This document shows, one piece after another, positions 36,014-43,458 of a stretch of 43,458 bases of DNA. The stretch lies in the NCBI GenBank assembly GCA_029004715.1, contig JAQVYX010000006.1:1-43458 (forward strand). The letters run 5' to 3'. Each line of letters begins with the position of its first letter. The first letter of the stretch is position 1. The notes beneath the pieces are model-generated. The model ran no database searches, was not told the origin of the DNA, and worked only from the letters and a program-made list of their open reading frames with translations. A program made the position numbers and the translations under genes. The DNA is from Acidaminococcaceae bacterium (GTDB taxonomy: Bacteria; Bacillota; Negativicutes; Acidaminococcales; Acidaminococcaceae).

Positions 36014-36092
36014 AACGAAGCTGTATATATGAGAATATATACTTCTTCTGTTCCCAGAGTGGGAGCCAAAGTCCAAAGAAGGAGGTGATTTC

Positions 36093-36377
36093 GTGCATAC
36101 ATACGAAGTCATGTACATTGTTAAACCAATCGAAGAAGCGGCTTTTGAAGTACTTGTTAAAAAGTTCGATGATTTATTGGCTGCTAATGGTGCTACTGTA
36201 GAAAAAACTGACCGGTGGGGCAAAAAACGCCTAGCCTATGAAATCAAAGATTTTGTAGACGGCATTTATGTTCTCGTAACGTTCCAAGGCGACGGCAAAA
36301 CCGTTAAAGAACTTGACCGTGTTATGAAGATTACAGATGAAATTCTACGCCATATGATTATTAGAAAAGGCGAATAA
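36093..36377 (+). CDS. rpsF: Ribosomal protein S6
   Basis: This 94-residue S6 opens at a GTG: MHTYEVMYIVKPIEEAAFEV, then WGKKRLAYEIKDFVDGIYVL. The ribosome binding site pairs with 16S rRNA over about 11 bases, which explains the use of GTG. It is first in the canonical rpsF-ssb-rpsR operon, and S6 binds S18 in the 30S platform. Confidence 0.97.
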   Translation: MHTYEVMYIVKPIEEAAFEVLVKKFDDLLAANGATVEKTDRWGKKRLAYEIKDFVDGIYVLVTFQGDGKTVKELDRVMKITDEILRHMIIRKGE

Positions 36378-36395
36378 GCTGGGAGGTAACCTAAG

Positions 36396-36812
36396 ATGAA
36401 TAAAATTATTCTGATGGGCCGCCTAACTCGTGATCCTGAAGTACGCGTAACTCCAAGTGAGAAAACCGTGTGTACGTTTACGTTGGCGGTAGATAGACAG
36501 TTTGCTAATCAAAGCGGTGAAAGAGAGGCAGATTTTATCAACATAGTAGTATGGGGTAAAGCTGCTGAATTGTGCGGGAATAGTCTGGCCAAGGGACAAA
36601 GACTCCTTGTTGAAGGTCGTTTGCAGATACGTAATTACGTAGCTAAAGACGGCAATAAACGCTATGTTACTGAAGTAATTGCTAACAGCGTAGAATTCGT
36701 TGAACGCAAAAACACAAGTAATGCTGGTGGTGGACAAGAACATACTACTTCTAATAGTGGTATGGATGGGTTTGGAAAGGCTGTAGCCTTTGACGAGGAA
36801 ATCCCATTTTAA
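36396..36812 (+). CDS. ssb: Single-stranded DNA-binding protein
   Basis: This 138-residue SSB has an OB fold (MNKIILMGRLTRDPEVRVTP, then FINIVVWGKAAELCGNSLAKG and VEGRLQIRNY), a short Gly/Ser/Asn linker, and the acidic C-terminal tip DEEIPF, which recruits partner proteins. It lies between the S6 and S18 genes. Confidence 0.97.
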   Translation: MNKIILMGRLTRDPEVRVTPSEKTVCTFTLAVDRQFANQSGEREADFINIVVWGKAAELCGNSLAKGQRLLVEGRLQIRNYVAKDGNKRYVTEVIANSVEFVERKNTSNAGGGQEHTTSNSGMDGFGKAVAFDEEIPF

Positions 36813-36829
36813 TTTAGGGAGGTTTTGGA

Positions 36830-37063
36830 ATGATTAAACGTGAAAGAGGCAGAAAGCCAAGAAGAAAAGTATGTAGCTTCTGCGTAGATAAAGCTCAAGA
36901 TATCGATTATAAAGAAGTTGGCAAATTACACAAGTTCTTAACTGAACGTGGTAAAATTTTGCCTCGTCGTATTTCCGGTACTTGCGCTAAACACCAAAGA
37001 CAACTTACTATCGCTATTAAACGCGCTAGAAACGTTGCTTTGTTACCATTTACAACTGAGTGA
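36830..37063 (+). CDS. rpsR: Ribosomal protein S18, zinc-binding (C+) form
   Basis: This 77-residue S18 keeps CSFC near the N-terminus and [10 protein letters not shown] later, so it appears to be the C+ form with potential Zn ligands; many genomes carry a cysteine-free form. The core [20 protein letters not shown] and [17 protein letters not shown] are canonical. GGGAGG precedes the ATG. Confidence 0.97.
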   Translation: MIKRERGRKPRRKVCSFCVDKAQDIDYKEVGKLHKFLTERGKILPRRISGTCAKHQRQLTIAIKRARNVALLPFTTE

Positions 37064-37070
37064 TAATATT

Positions 37071-37107
37071 AAAAGACTTCCCTGCAGAAATGTCGGGAAG
37101 TCTTTTT
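37071..37107 (+). terminator. Intrinsic terminator behind rpsR
   Basis: A 12-bp stem (AAAAGACTTCCC and complement) with a 12-base loop is followed by T5. It ends the ribosomal operon. Confidence 0.92.
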
Positions 37108-37256
37108 CTTTACTTATGCTTGTACTTGCTGTAAACAGTGCTTAACATGGTAAAAGACTTTTCTTTTTCTCTAATTAAGAGTAAAATAGTAGTACGCATT
37201 TGAAATCTATATAATGAAGCAAGTTGAAGTATAGTTAGTCTTGAGGAGGTTTATTT

Positions 37257-38225
37257 TTGATTATACATAAAACATCGGCTTTAGTAGAGTCGGGTATTTT
37301 AGCTGCCATCGCCACCGTTTTTACTATTATTGGTGCCTATGTTCCTATTTTGAGTCTTATTGCCAATTTTGTTTGGCCTTTGCCTATCATATTGTGTGGA
37401 CGTAGACATGGCTTGAAGTGGAGTTTTTTATGCTTGACGGTAGCCGGTATTCTTGCCACTATTTTAGTTAGCCCTATTCATGCACTGTCTGTAGTAGCAG
37501 TTTTTGGTATCATCGGTCTTACTATGGGAGAATGTATGCGTAGGCAGATGTCTCCGCTGAAATTAATGCTTATAAGTTCTATAGGAGCTTTTATTTCTTT
37601 TATTATTAGCATGCTTATTGGTTATTTAATTATGCATATTAATGTTTTAGAGGTTTTCTTAGACAGTATGAATCAGGGCTTTAGTATGTCCGTAGATTTT
37701 TATAAGCAAATGGGTTATGGTCCCGATCAATTAGCACAAATTACCGTGGAAATGGAAACCATGAAAAAAATGGTTCGTATGATTATACCTGTAGCTTTTA
37801 TTATGGTAGCACCATTTACTGTTTTTGTTAATTATTGGGCTGCTCGTAAGATTTTAAGTAAGATGGGAGACTATTATCCCTGGTTTCCTCCGTTTGCTAA
37901 ATGGAGCATGCCACGTTATACGTTGTTTCCTTATGGTTTATCCCTAATTTTATTGATGCAGTTTAATACTAGACAGGAACATCCCATGTATCAGTTTGCT
38001 TTTAATCTTTTTGTATTTTGTAATGTTTTATTGATTGTGCAAGCTTTAGCTTTAATTTATTGGTATATCGATACTAAAGGTAAGCCTCGTTGGTGGTTTT
38101 CCGCCTGTTTTGCAATTATTTTTATTAGTCAATTCATCTCTCAAATAGCAGTATTATTGGGTGCTTATGATTTGGTTTTTGATTTTCGTCATCGTAAGCC
38201 TAAAACCAAGAATGATATACAGTGA
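37257..38225 (+). CDS. YybS-like DUF2232 membrane protein
   Basis: This 322-residue membrane protein has about eight hydrophobic segments and a DUF2232 pattern: SALVESGILAAIATVFTIIG at the start, WPLPIILCGRRHGLKWS, and PRYTLFPYGLSLILL. It begins at a TTG, with GAGGAGG 7 bp upstream. It lies directly before gdpP, as yybS does in Bacillus and relatives. The function is unknown; the conserved pairing suggests a membrane role linked to cyclic-di-AMP control or envelope homeostasis. Confidence 0.85.
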   Translation: MIIHKTSALVESGILAAIATVFTIIGAYVPILSLIANFVWPLPIILCGRRHGLKWSFLCLTVAGILATILVSPIHALSVVAVFGIIGLTMGECMRRQMSPLKLMLISSIGAFISFIISMLIGYLIMHINVLEVFLDSMNQGFSMSVDFYKQMGYGPDQLAQITVEMETMKKMVRMIIPVAFIMVAPFTVFVNYWAARKILSKMGDYYPWFPPFAKWSMPRYTLFPYGLSLILLMQFNTRQEHPMYQFAFNLFVFCNVLLIVQALALIYWYIDTKGKPRWWFSACFAIIFISQFISQIAVLLGAYDLVFDFRHRKPKTKNDIQ

Positions 38226-38239
38226 AATGAGGATTATTT

Positions 38240-40273
38240 ATGGAGAAGATAAGCAAGAAATTTTGGGATGGCCTACGGGTGGGAATTGGTATTCTAGGCT
38301 CAATCGCTGTACTTTATGGCGTATTTCGGGGAGAACTTGTGTTAGCATTTGGAGGGTTTGCGGTTCTTCTGATAGTATATTATTTTAGCCAAAGGAATTC
38401 ACGTATTAAAGACGCTTGGCTTAACCACTATTTAGACACGGTAGTCCGCAATATTGAGCGAGCAAATAACTATGCCGTACAGAGAATTCCTGTGGGCATT
38501 GCAGTGTTCGACAAGGAAGGACGACTACAGTGGAAAAATGAACTTTTTGCTACTTGGGTTGGTGGAAAAGCTGATGAGGGCGATCCCATGAGTAAAGTTT
38601 TACCGCCTCCGGAAAATAATTTTGACACTATTTCTTTAAAAGATGCTGAAAAACAAATTAAAATTGCGGACAGATCTTTCAATATGTTGGTGCGACGCAT
38701 TCAAACTTCCGATGATGGGGAGCAAGATACCGGCGTAGTAGTTTATTTGATGGATATTACAGATAGAGAACGGCAAAAAAAACGGTATGAGGCGGAAAAA
38801 GTTTGTTTCGCTTATATACAGTTTGATAATTTTAGTGATGTTATGAAGGGTCTAAACGAAAGTATCAGAGCTAATCTAGCAGTAGAAGTTAACAAAGCTA
38901 TAGGAGAATGGGCAGAAGAAATGCAGGGTATCTTCCTGCGATATGCCGATGATTTGTATATGGTTAGTATTAGCAGAAAATCCCTAGAAGAGACGGTTGC
39001 ACGTAAATTCGATGTTTTGGATAGAGTGCGTGAGATAAAGGTTGGCAATAAAATACCTCCGACTATTAGCGTTGGTATGGCCAGTGATGAAAGAGGCTTA
39101 TTAGCCCTTAGTAAAAAGGCTCAATCCGGGTTAGATTTAGCCTTGGGAAGAGGTGGAGATCAAGCAGTAGTTTCTATGGGTGGAGATATGTTGTTTTTTG
39201 GAGCTAAAAGCTCTGTACAGGCTAAAAGTACTAGGGTCAGGGCAAGGGTGGTTTCTCAAGCTATCCATGAACTTATGCTAAATGCGGATAAAGTTTTCGT
39301 TATGGGACATGTTAACGAAGATTATGATGCTATTGGTTCTGCTTTAGGCGTGGCTAAAATGGCCATGTCTCTTAATAAAGAAACCTACATTGTTACTAGT
39401 GGACAAGGAACTTCTCTAGGACGTATGGAAGATATCGCAACAGAGGCTGATCAAGCTTATGAAGCGGTTTTGGTTACAGAAGAAAGGGCTTTAGAACATA
39501 TTACACCTGGCAGTATTTTAATCTTGGTTGATCATCACAGGGCCATGTTGTCGGCGTCGCAAAAAGTTTTAGAGGGAATTGAACGACGGGTTATTATTGA
39601 TCATCATCGTCGTAGTGAAGATGCTATAAAAAATGCCATTTTATTTTACATGGAACCGTCGTCTTCTTCCACTAGTGAATTAGTAACTGAAATGTTACAT
39701 TATTTTGATGATACAATGGAATTTACTAAATTAGAAGCATCTGCGTTATATGCAGGTATTTTAGTAGATACGAAGAATTTTGCTGTACAAACAGGTGAAC
39801 GCACTTTTGAAGCAGCAGCTTTTTTAAGGCGTAGCGGAGCTGACCCTAGGGTGGTATCACAATTGTTTAAAGACGATCAAGCTACTGTCATGCAAAGAGC
39901 AAAATTAATTTCACAAGCCCGTATTCCTTATCCAGGACTGGCAATTTCTATTTATAAGCAGGCACCGGAGGGACAAAATACTTCTGTTATTATTGCACAA
40001 ACTGCTGATGAACTTTTGACTATGGATGATGTTAGTGTTAGCGTAGTTATAAGCGAAGGACTGGATGGTTTGGGTATTAGTGCCCGTAGTGACGGGCATG
40101 TTAACGTGCAAATAATGATGGAAGAATTAGGTGGCGGAGGACATCAAACCGTTGCAGGTGTTAAAGTTCGAGGTATAACGGCAGATGAAATGGAAGTTAA
40201 AATTATAGCTATGGCTAAAGAACAATTAGAGGAGCGCGATACAGATGAAAGTAATATTACTACAGGACGTTAA
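38240..40273 (+). CDS. gdpP: Cyclic-di-AMP phosphodiesterase GdpP
   Basis: This 677-residue protein has two N-terminal membrane helices (about 15-50), a PAS-like domain (80-175, IPVGIAVFDKEGRLQWKNEL) and a degenerate GGDEF domain (190-310, no GGDEF signature). A DHH/DHHA1 phosphodiesterase follows: GHVNEDYDAIGSALG (His357, Asp361, Asp363), then LVDHHR and IDHHRR, with GGGGHQTVAG near the end. It hydrolyses c-di-AMP to pApA at the membrane. Its last 29 bp overlap the start of rplI, so the two are tightly coupled. Confidence 0.94.
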   Translation: MEKISKKFWDGLRVGIGILGSIAVLYGVFRGELVLAFGGFAVLLIVYYFSQRNSRIKDAWLNHYLDTVVRNIERANNYAVQRIPVGIAVFDKEGRLQWKNELFATWVGGKADEGDPMSKVLPPPENNFDTISLKDAEKQIKIADRSFNMLVRRIQTSDDGEQDTGVVVYLMDITDRERQKKRYEAEKVCFAYIQFDNFSDVMKGLNESIRANLAVEVNKAIGEWAEEMQGIFLRYADDLYMVSISRKSLEETVARKFDVLDRVREIKVGNKIPPTISVGMASDERGLLALSKKAQSGLDLALGRGGDQAVVSMGGDMLFFGAKSSVQAKSTRVRARVVSQAIHELMLNADKVFVMGHVNEDYDAIGSALGVAKMAMSLNKETYIVTSGQGTSLGRMEDIATEADQAYEAVLVTEERALEHITPGSILILVDHHRAMLSASQKVLEGIERRVIIDHHRRSEDAIKNAILFYMEPSSSSTSELVTEMLHYFDDTMEFTKLEASALYAGILVDTKNFAVQTGERTFEAAAFLRRSGADPRVVSQLFKDDQATVMQRAKLISQARIPYPGLAISIYKQAPEGQNTSVIIAQTADELLTMDDVSVSVVISEGLDGLGISARSDGHVNVQIMMEELGGGGHQTVAGVKVRGITADEMEVKIIAMAKEQLEERDTDESNITTGR

Positions 40274-40694
40274 AAAATTAGGTAAAAAAGGTGACATTGT
40301 AGAAACAGCAGAGGGTTATGGTCGCAACTATTTGTTACCAAGAGCTTTAGCAAAAGAAGCAAGTGCTGCTAATTTGAATTTGGCTAGACAAAGCCAGGAA
40401 GTTGCAGCCCATAGAGCTGCTCAAAAAAGAGATGAAGCTATAGTTTTAGCTGCACAATTGGAAAAAGTTGTGGTGAAGATGAGCGTTAAAGTTGGCGCTA
40501 ATGGCAAAATGTTTGGTTCAATTGCTTCCAAGGATGTTGCGGAAGCCTTAATTGAACAAACACAGTTAGAAGGCGTGGATAGAAGGAAAATAGAACTTAC
40601 TTCTCCTATTAAAAGTGCGGGACGTTATACGGCTGTTGCTAAATTGCATCCGGAGATTTCCGCAACGTTTGTGGTAGAAGTAGAGGAAGCATAA
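40245..40694 (+). CDS. rplI: Ribosomal protein L9
   Basis: This 149-residue L9 opens MKVILLQDVKKLGKKGDIVE and has GYGRNYLLPRALAKEA, the family signature; the C-terminal domain contains GKMFGSIASKDVAEAL. The start is fixed by the conserved N-terminus, giving a real 29-bp overlap with gdpP; GAGGAG lies inside gdpP. dnaB begins one base after the stop. Confidence 0.97.
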   Translation: MKVILLQDVKKLGKKGDIVETAEGYGRNYLLPRALAKEASAANLNLARQSQEVAAHRAAQKRDEAIVLAAQLEKVVVKMSVKVGANGKMFGSIASKDVAEALIEQTQLEGVDRRKIELTSPIKSAGRYTAVAKLHPEISATFVVEVEEA

Positions 40695-40695
40695 A

Positions 40696-42030
40696 ATGAT
40701 TGATCGTATACCACCTCAAAATATCGAGGCAGAACAAAGTGTTATAGGTGCGATGCTTATTGATAAGGAAGCTATCGCTAAGACCAGTGAGATTTTGCGG
40801 CCGGAAGATTTTTATCGTCAAGATGACAGGGTTATTTATGAAGCTATTTTGGCCCTGTATAATAAAAATGAAGCGGTAGATTTGGTTACGGTTACAGAAC
40901 AGCTAAAAAGTAGCGGTAAATTAGAGGAAATTGGCGGTACGGCCACTATTACTGCTCTTAGTAATGCAGTGCCTACCGCGGCCAATGTTGTGTACCATGC
41001 TAAAATTGTTGAGGAAAAGGCTTTGCGTCGTCAACTTATCAGTGCGGCTACAGAAATAGCTTCTACTGGTTATGAAGATGAAGAAGATATCTCTAATACG
41101 ATTGATGCTGCTGAGCAAAAAATCTTAGCTGTAGCTAACCGCAAGAGTACAGCTGCTTTTATCCCTATTAAAGATGCTGTGACCTCTGCTGTTGGCCGTA
41201 TTGAAATGTTGTACGATTCTAAAGAAGCATTTACGGGTTTGCCTACAGGTTTTACCGATTTTGATAATCTTACATCAGGATTACAAAATTCTGATTTGAT
41301 TATTGTGGCGGCTCGTCCTAGTATGGGTAAATCTACCTTGGTATTAAATATGATGCAAAATATTGCTATTAGAGGCAAAGGGTCAGTAGCCTTTTTTTCC
41401 TTAGAAATGAGTCAGGAACAGTTAACACAAAGAATGCTTTGTGCTGAGGCACATATTGACTCCTCTCGCTTGCGAGTAGGACAGTTAAGTGACAAAGATT
41501 GGCCGGAACTTATGAAGGCTGCTGATCGTCTTAGTCAGGCAAAAATATTTATGGATGACACTCCCGGTATTACCGCTATGGAAATGCGTACCAAGGCCAG
41601 ACGCTTGCAACATGAACATGGATTGGATTTAATCATTGTCGATTATTTGCAGCTGATGCAAGGCAGTGGTAAACGTAGCAGTGATAATAGACAGCAGGAA
41701 ATGTCTGATATTTCCCGCTCTCTGAAAAGTTTGGCCAGAGAGTTAAACGTTCCGGTTATTGCGTTATCACAGCTTAGTCGTAGCGTTGAAAGTCGTACTA
41801 TTAAGCGCCCTATGCTAAGCGATTTGCGTGAATCAGGCGCATTAGAGCAGGATGCAGATATTGTAGCTTTTATTTATCGCGAAGATTATTATAATCCTGA
41901 GACGGAAAAGAAAAATATTACGGAATTTATTATTGCTAAACATCGTAATGGTCCGGTAGGAACTGTGGAACTTTTCTTCCAAAAAGATATTACTTGCTTC
42001 TTGAATTTAAGCAAACATCAAGAAGAATAG
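40696..42030 (+). CDS. dnaB: Replicative DNA helicase DnaB
   Basis: This 444-residue hexameric helicase has an N-terminal primase-binding domain (RIPPQNIEAEQSVIGAMLID) and a RecA-like motor. Walker A is ARPSMGKSTLVLNM, Walker B-like LIIVDYLQLMQG, and the sensor region SQLSRSVESR...SDLRESGALEQDADIV. It probably needs DciA (encoded near dnaN) for loading. GAGGAAG lies in the rplI end. No intein is present. Confidence 0.97.
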   Translation: MIDRIPPQNIEAEQSVIGAMLIDKEAIAKTSEILRPEDFYRQDDRVIYEAILALYNKNEAVDLVTVTEQLKSSGKLEEIGGTATITALSNAVPTAANVVYHAKIVEEKALRRQLISAATEIASTGYEDEEDISNTIDAAEQKILAVANRKSTAAFIPIKDAVTSAVGRIEMLYDSKEAFTGLPTGFTDFDNLTSGLQNSDLIIVAARPSMGKSTLVLNMMQNIAIRGKGSVAFFSLEMSQEQLTQRMLCAEAHIDSSRLRVGQLSDKDWPELMKAADRLSQAKIFMDDTPGITAMEMRTKARRLQHEHGLDLIIVDYLQLMQGSGKRSSDNRQQEMSDISRSLKSLARELNVPVIALSQLSRSVESRTIKRPMLSDLRESGALEQDADIVAFIYREDYYNPETEKKNITEFIIAKHRNGPVGTVELFFQKDITCFLNLSKHQEE

Positions 42031-42036
42031 AACAGA

Positions 42037-42083
42037 AAAGAACATCAACAATGTTAAAGTTAATAACATTGTTGATGTTCTTT
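42037..42083. terminator. Bidirectional terminator between dnaB and the ROK kinase gene
   Basis: A perfect 20-bp stem with a seven-base loop lies between the convergent stops. A/T at the arm ends supplies U-tracts both ways. Confidence 0.92.
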
Positions 42084-42114
42084 ATTGTCACTAACAAACA
42101 TCGAACAAAATTTG

Positions 42115-43032
42115 TTAGTCGTTTGCAGCTAACAAGGCGGCACCATAAACGCCGGCATTATCTCCAAGCTGGGAGAGTTTGATTTGGGTATTATTTGCGA
42201 TGGGCTTAGCACATCTTTCACGAATGCCGGTTTTTATAGCATTAAGGACTTGGGGACCGGCTTTAGCAAGACCGCCTCCGACTACTATGATATCGGGGTC
42301 AAACAGTTCAGCAGCCACGGATAAACAGGCCCCTAGAGAGTGCATGGCATCACGAATGATAAAGCAGGCCTTACTATTGCCATCGGCTGCAGCTTGAAAA
42401 ACATTTTCTGCCGTAATGTTGTTGTCTAAAGAAAATCGCATGTATTCAGCGGCTTTGGCAATGGCGCTACCGGAAGCGTAGAGTTCAGCACAACCATGAT
42501 TGCCGCAGGAGCAGAGCCGTCCATTTTGTTCGATTGTAATATGACCAAGTTCTAGTGCATTGCCTGAGCTGCCCGTAAAAAGTTTGTGGTTAATAATTGC
42601 ACCAGCTCCAATGCCAGTGGAAATTGTTACGAAGAGCATGTTGGTCGAACCTTGTCCCGCGCCTAACATATATTCGCCCCAAGTAGCCGCATTAGCGTCA
42701 TTGGTTGTTATTACCGGTAGCCCATAATGTTTTTCGATATTTTCTACAAAAGGAATATTTTCTAAGGGTAAATTGGAACAATGACAAAGCACTTTTTTCT
42801 TTTTATCCCAGTGTCCTGGTATACCAATACAGATTCGCGTTATTTCTTGGGGAGAAAGACCGGACTGTGCCAGTAATTGTTCTATTAGAAAAAACATTTG
42901 CTTACAAACCCTTTCACTGCCTTCTTGGCTGCACGAGGGGACACAAACATTGGAAAGGGCAGCATGTTTATCATTAAGAATAAGTCCTTTCATATTAGTT
43001 CCACCAATATCTATACCCATGTAGTTTGTCAT
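42115..43032 (-). CDS. ROK family sugar kinase
   Basis: This 305-residue protein has the ATP motif MGIDIGGTNMKGLIL, NDANAATWGEY, STGIGAGAIINHKL, ELGHITIEQNGRLCSCGNHG with the zinc cysteines CSCGNHGC, and DPDIIVVGGGLAK. ROK kinases phosphorylate glucose, N-acetylglucosamine or N-acetylmannosamine. It starts 9 bp after nagA with GAGGTGA upstream, so N-acetylglucosamine or a related amino sugar is the most likely substrate. The pair is transcribed against the fork, unlike its neighbours. Confidence 0.9.
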   Translation of the reverse strand: MTNYMGIDIGGTNMKGLILNDKHAALSNVCVPSCSQEGSERVCKQMFFLIEQLLAQSGLSPQEITRICIGIPGHWDKKKKVLCHCSNLPLENIPFVENIEKHYGLPVITTNDANAATWGEYMLGAGQGSTNMLFVTISTGIGAGAIINHKLFTGSSGNALELGHITIEQNGRLCSCGNHGCAELYASGSAIAKAAEYMRFSLDNNITAENVFQAAADGNSKACFIIRDAMHSLGACLSVAAELFDPDIIVVGGGLAKAGPQVLNAIKTGIRERCAKPIANNTQIKLSQLGDNAGVYGAALLAAND

Positions 43033-43041
43033 AAGTTCACC

Positions 43042-43458
43042 TCATTGTTGGAAGATTTTAACACCTTTGACAAAGGTGTTTTTTATGTTAATGTCGTTAT
43101 CAAAAACGACTAAATCAGCCTGTTTGCCTATAGCAATAGAACCAATATGATCATCAAGCTCCAATTCTTTAGCGGGATTTATGGTAGCCATAGCTATTAC
43201 TTTGTTAAGAGGAGCGTTAGTGTTAGTACGGAAATTAGCTATAGCCTTATCCATTGTTAGCACACTGCCGGCAATAGTACCGTCTGCTAATTTTGCCGCT
43301 TGTCCCCGGACAAAAACCTTTTGTCCTCCTAACTCAGAGCTGCCATCTCCCTGTAGGCAAGCACGCATAGAATCGGTAATAAGGATAATATCTTCGGAAC
43401 TTTTCGTTTTATAAACTAAACGTTGCATGGCAGGGTGTACATGTACGTTATCGGCAAT
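43042..43458 (-). CDS. nagA: N-acetylglucosamine-6-phosphate deacetylase NagA (3' part only)
   Basis: This is the C-terminal 138 codons of NagA; the start lies beyond the right edge. The open frame reads in from the edge (IADNVHVHPAM), then ILITDSMRACLQGDGSSELG, GSVLTMDKAIANF, ATINPAKELELDDHIGSIAIG and KQADLVVFD, typical of the NagA amidohydrolase. It removes acetate from GlcNAc-6-phosphate, feeding NagB and peptidoglycan recycling. It shares an operon with the ROK kinase. Confidence 0.93.
   Translation of the reverse strand: MADNVHVHPAMQRLVYKTKSSEDIILITDSMRACLQGDGSSELGGQKVFVRGQAAKLADGTIAGSVLTMDKAIANFRTNTNAPLNKVIAMATINPAKELELDDHIGSIAIGKQADLVVFDNDINIKNTFVKGVKIFQQ

Noticed and set aside
35894-36223. 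109-residue minus-strand ORF across rpsF
   Set aside because: It is antisense to rpsF and its promoter, has no ribosome binding site, and rpsF is certain.

Overview
The window is a contiguous, mostly core-genome segment of a low-GC bacterium centred on the chromosomal origin of replication. The gene order (rsmG-mnmG-mnmE-jag-yidC-yidD-rnpA-rpmH | dnaA-dnaN-recF-dciA-remB-gyrB-gyrA, then rpsF-ssb-rpsR-yybS-gdpP-rplI-dnaB) is that of Firmicutes. The use of dciA, the tandem LivK receptors and the protein sequences suggest a low-GC anaerobic Firmicute, perhaps a member of the Negativicutes. That placement is inference from protein content only; no 16S gene is present.

Layout. 1-3 kb (minus): the 5' part of a branched-chain amino-acid permease (livH) preceded by two tandem LivK-type binding lipoproteins, each with its own promoter and a stem-loop behind it. 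3.1-7.6 kb: a small membrane protein on plus, a CoA-disulfide reductase/rhodanese fusion, a LysE exporter with its Lrp regulator, a tRNA-Val(CAC) with its own promoter and terminator, and a DUF554 protein. 7.6-9.5 kb: parA-parB, preceded by a perfect 56-bp palindrome with a parS-like core. 9.6-15.9 kb: rsmG, mnmG, mnmE, jag, yidC, yidD, rnpA and rpmH, headed by a near-perfect consensus promoter. 15.9-18.0 kb: bipartite oriC, with DnaA boxes upstream of dnaA and, in the dnaA-dnaN gap, DnaA boxes followed by a DnaA-trio run and an AT-rich unwinding element. 18-27.3 kb (plus): dnaN, recF, dciA, remB, gyrB, thiamine pyrophosphokinase, a TSUP permease and gyrA.

27.3-31.9 kb (plus): a 39-codon gene (absent from the ORF track) with its own promoter and terminator, a three-gene GlpA/GlpB/DUF1667-like oxidoreductase operon, and rarD. 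31.9-34.5 kb: a second, compact DnaA-box cluster about 14 kb from dnaA, followed directly by a T-box riboswitch (specifier read as AUC, Ile) in front of an acetolactate synthase small/large subunit pair. 34.5-35.9 kb: an AT-rich patch with two probable gene remnants and a bile-acid/ACR3-type transporter. 36-42 kb: rpsF-ssb-rpsR, DUF2232 protein, gdpP, rplI and dnaB. 42.1 kb to the end (minus): a ROK sugar kinase and the 3' part of nagA.

Nearly every gene left of the origin is on minus and nearly every gene right of it is on plus, so transcription is co-directional with the two forks. The replication machinery (DnaA, DnaN, DciA, DnaB, SSB, gyrase, ParAB) is concentrated here. No insertion sequence, CRISPR array, prophage or rRNA was seen.
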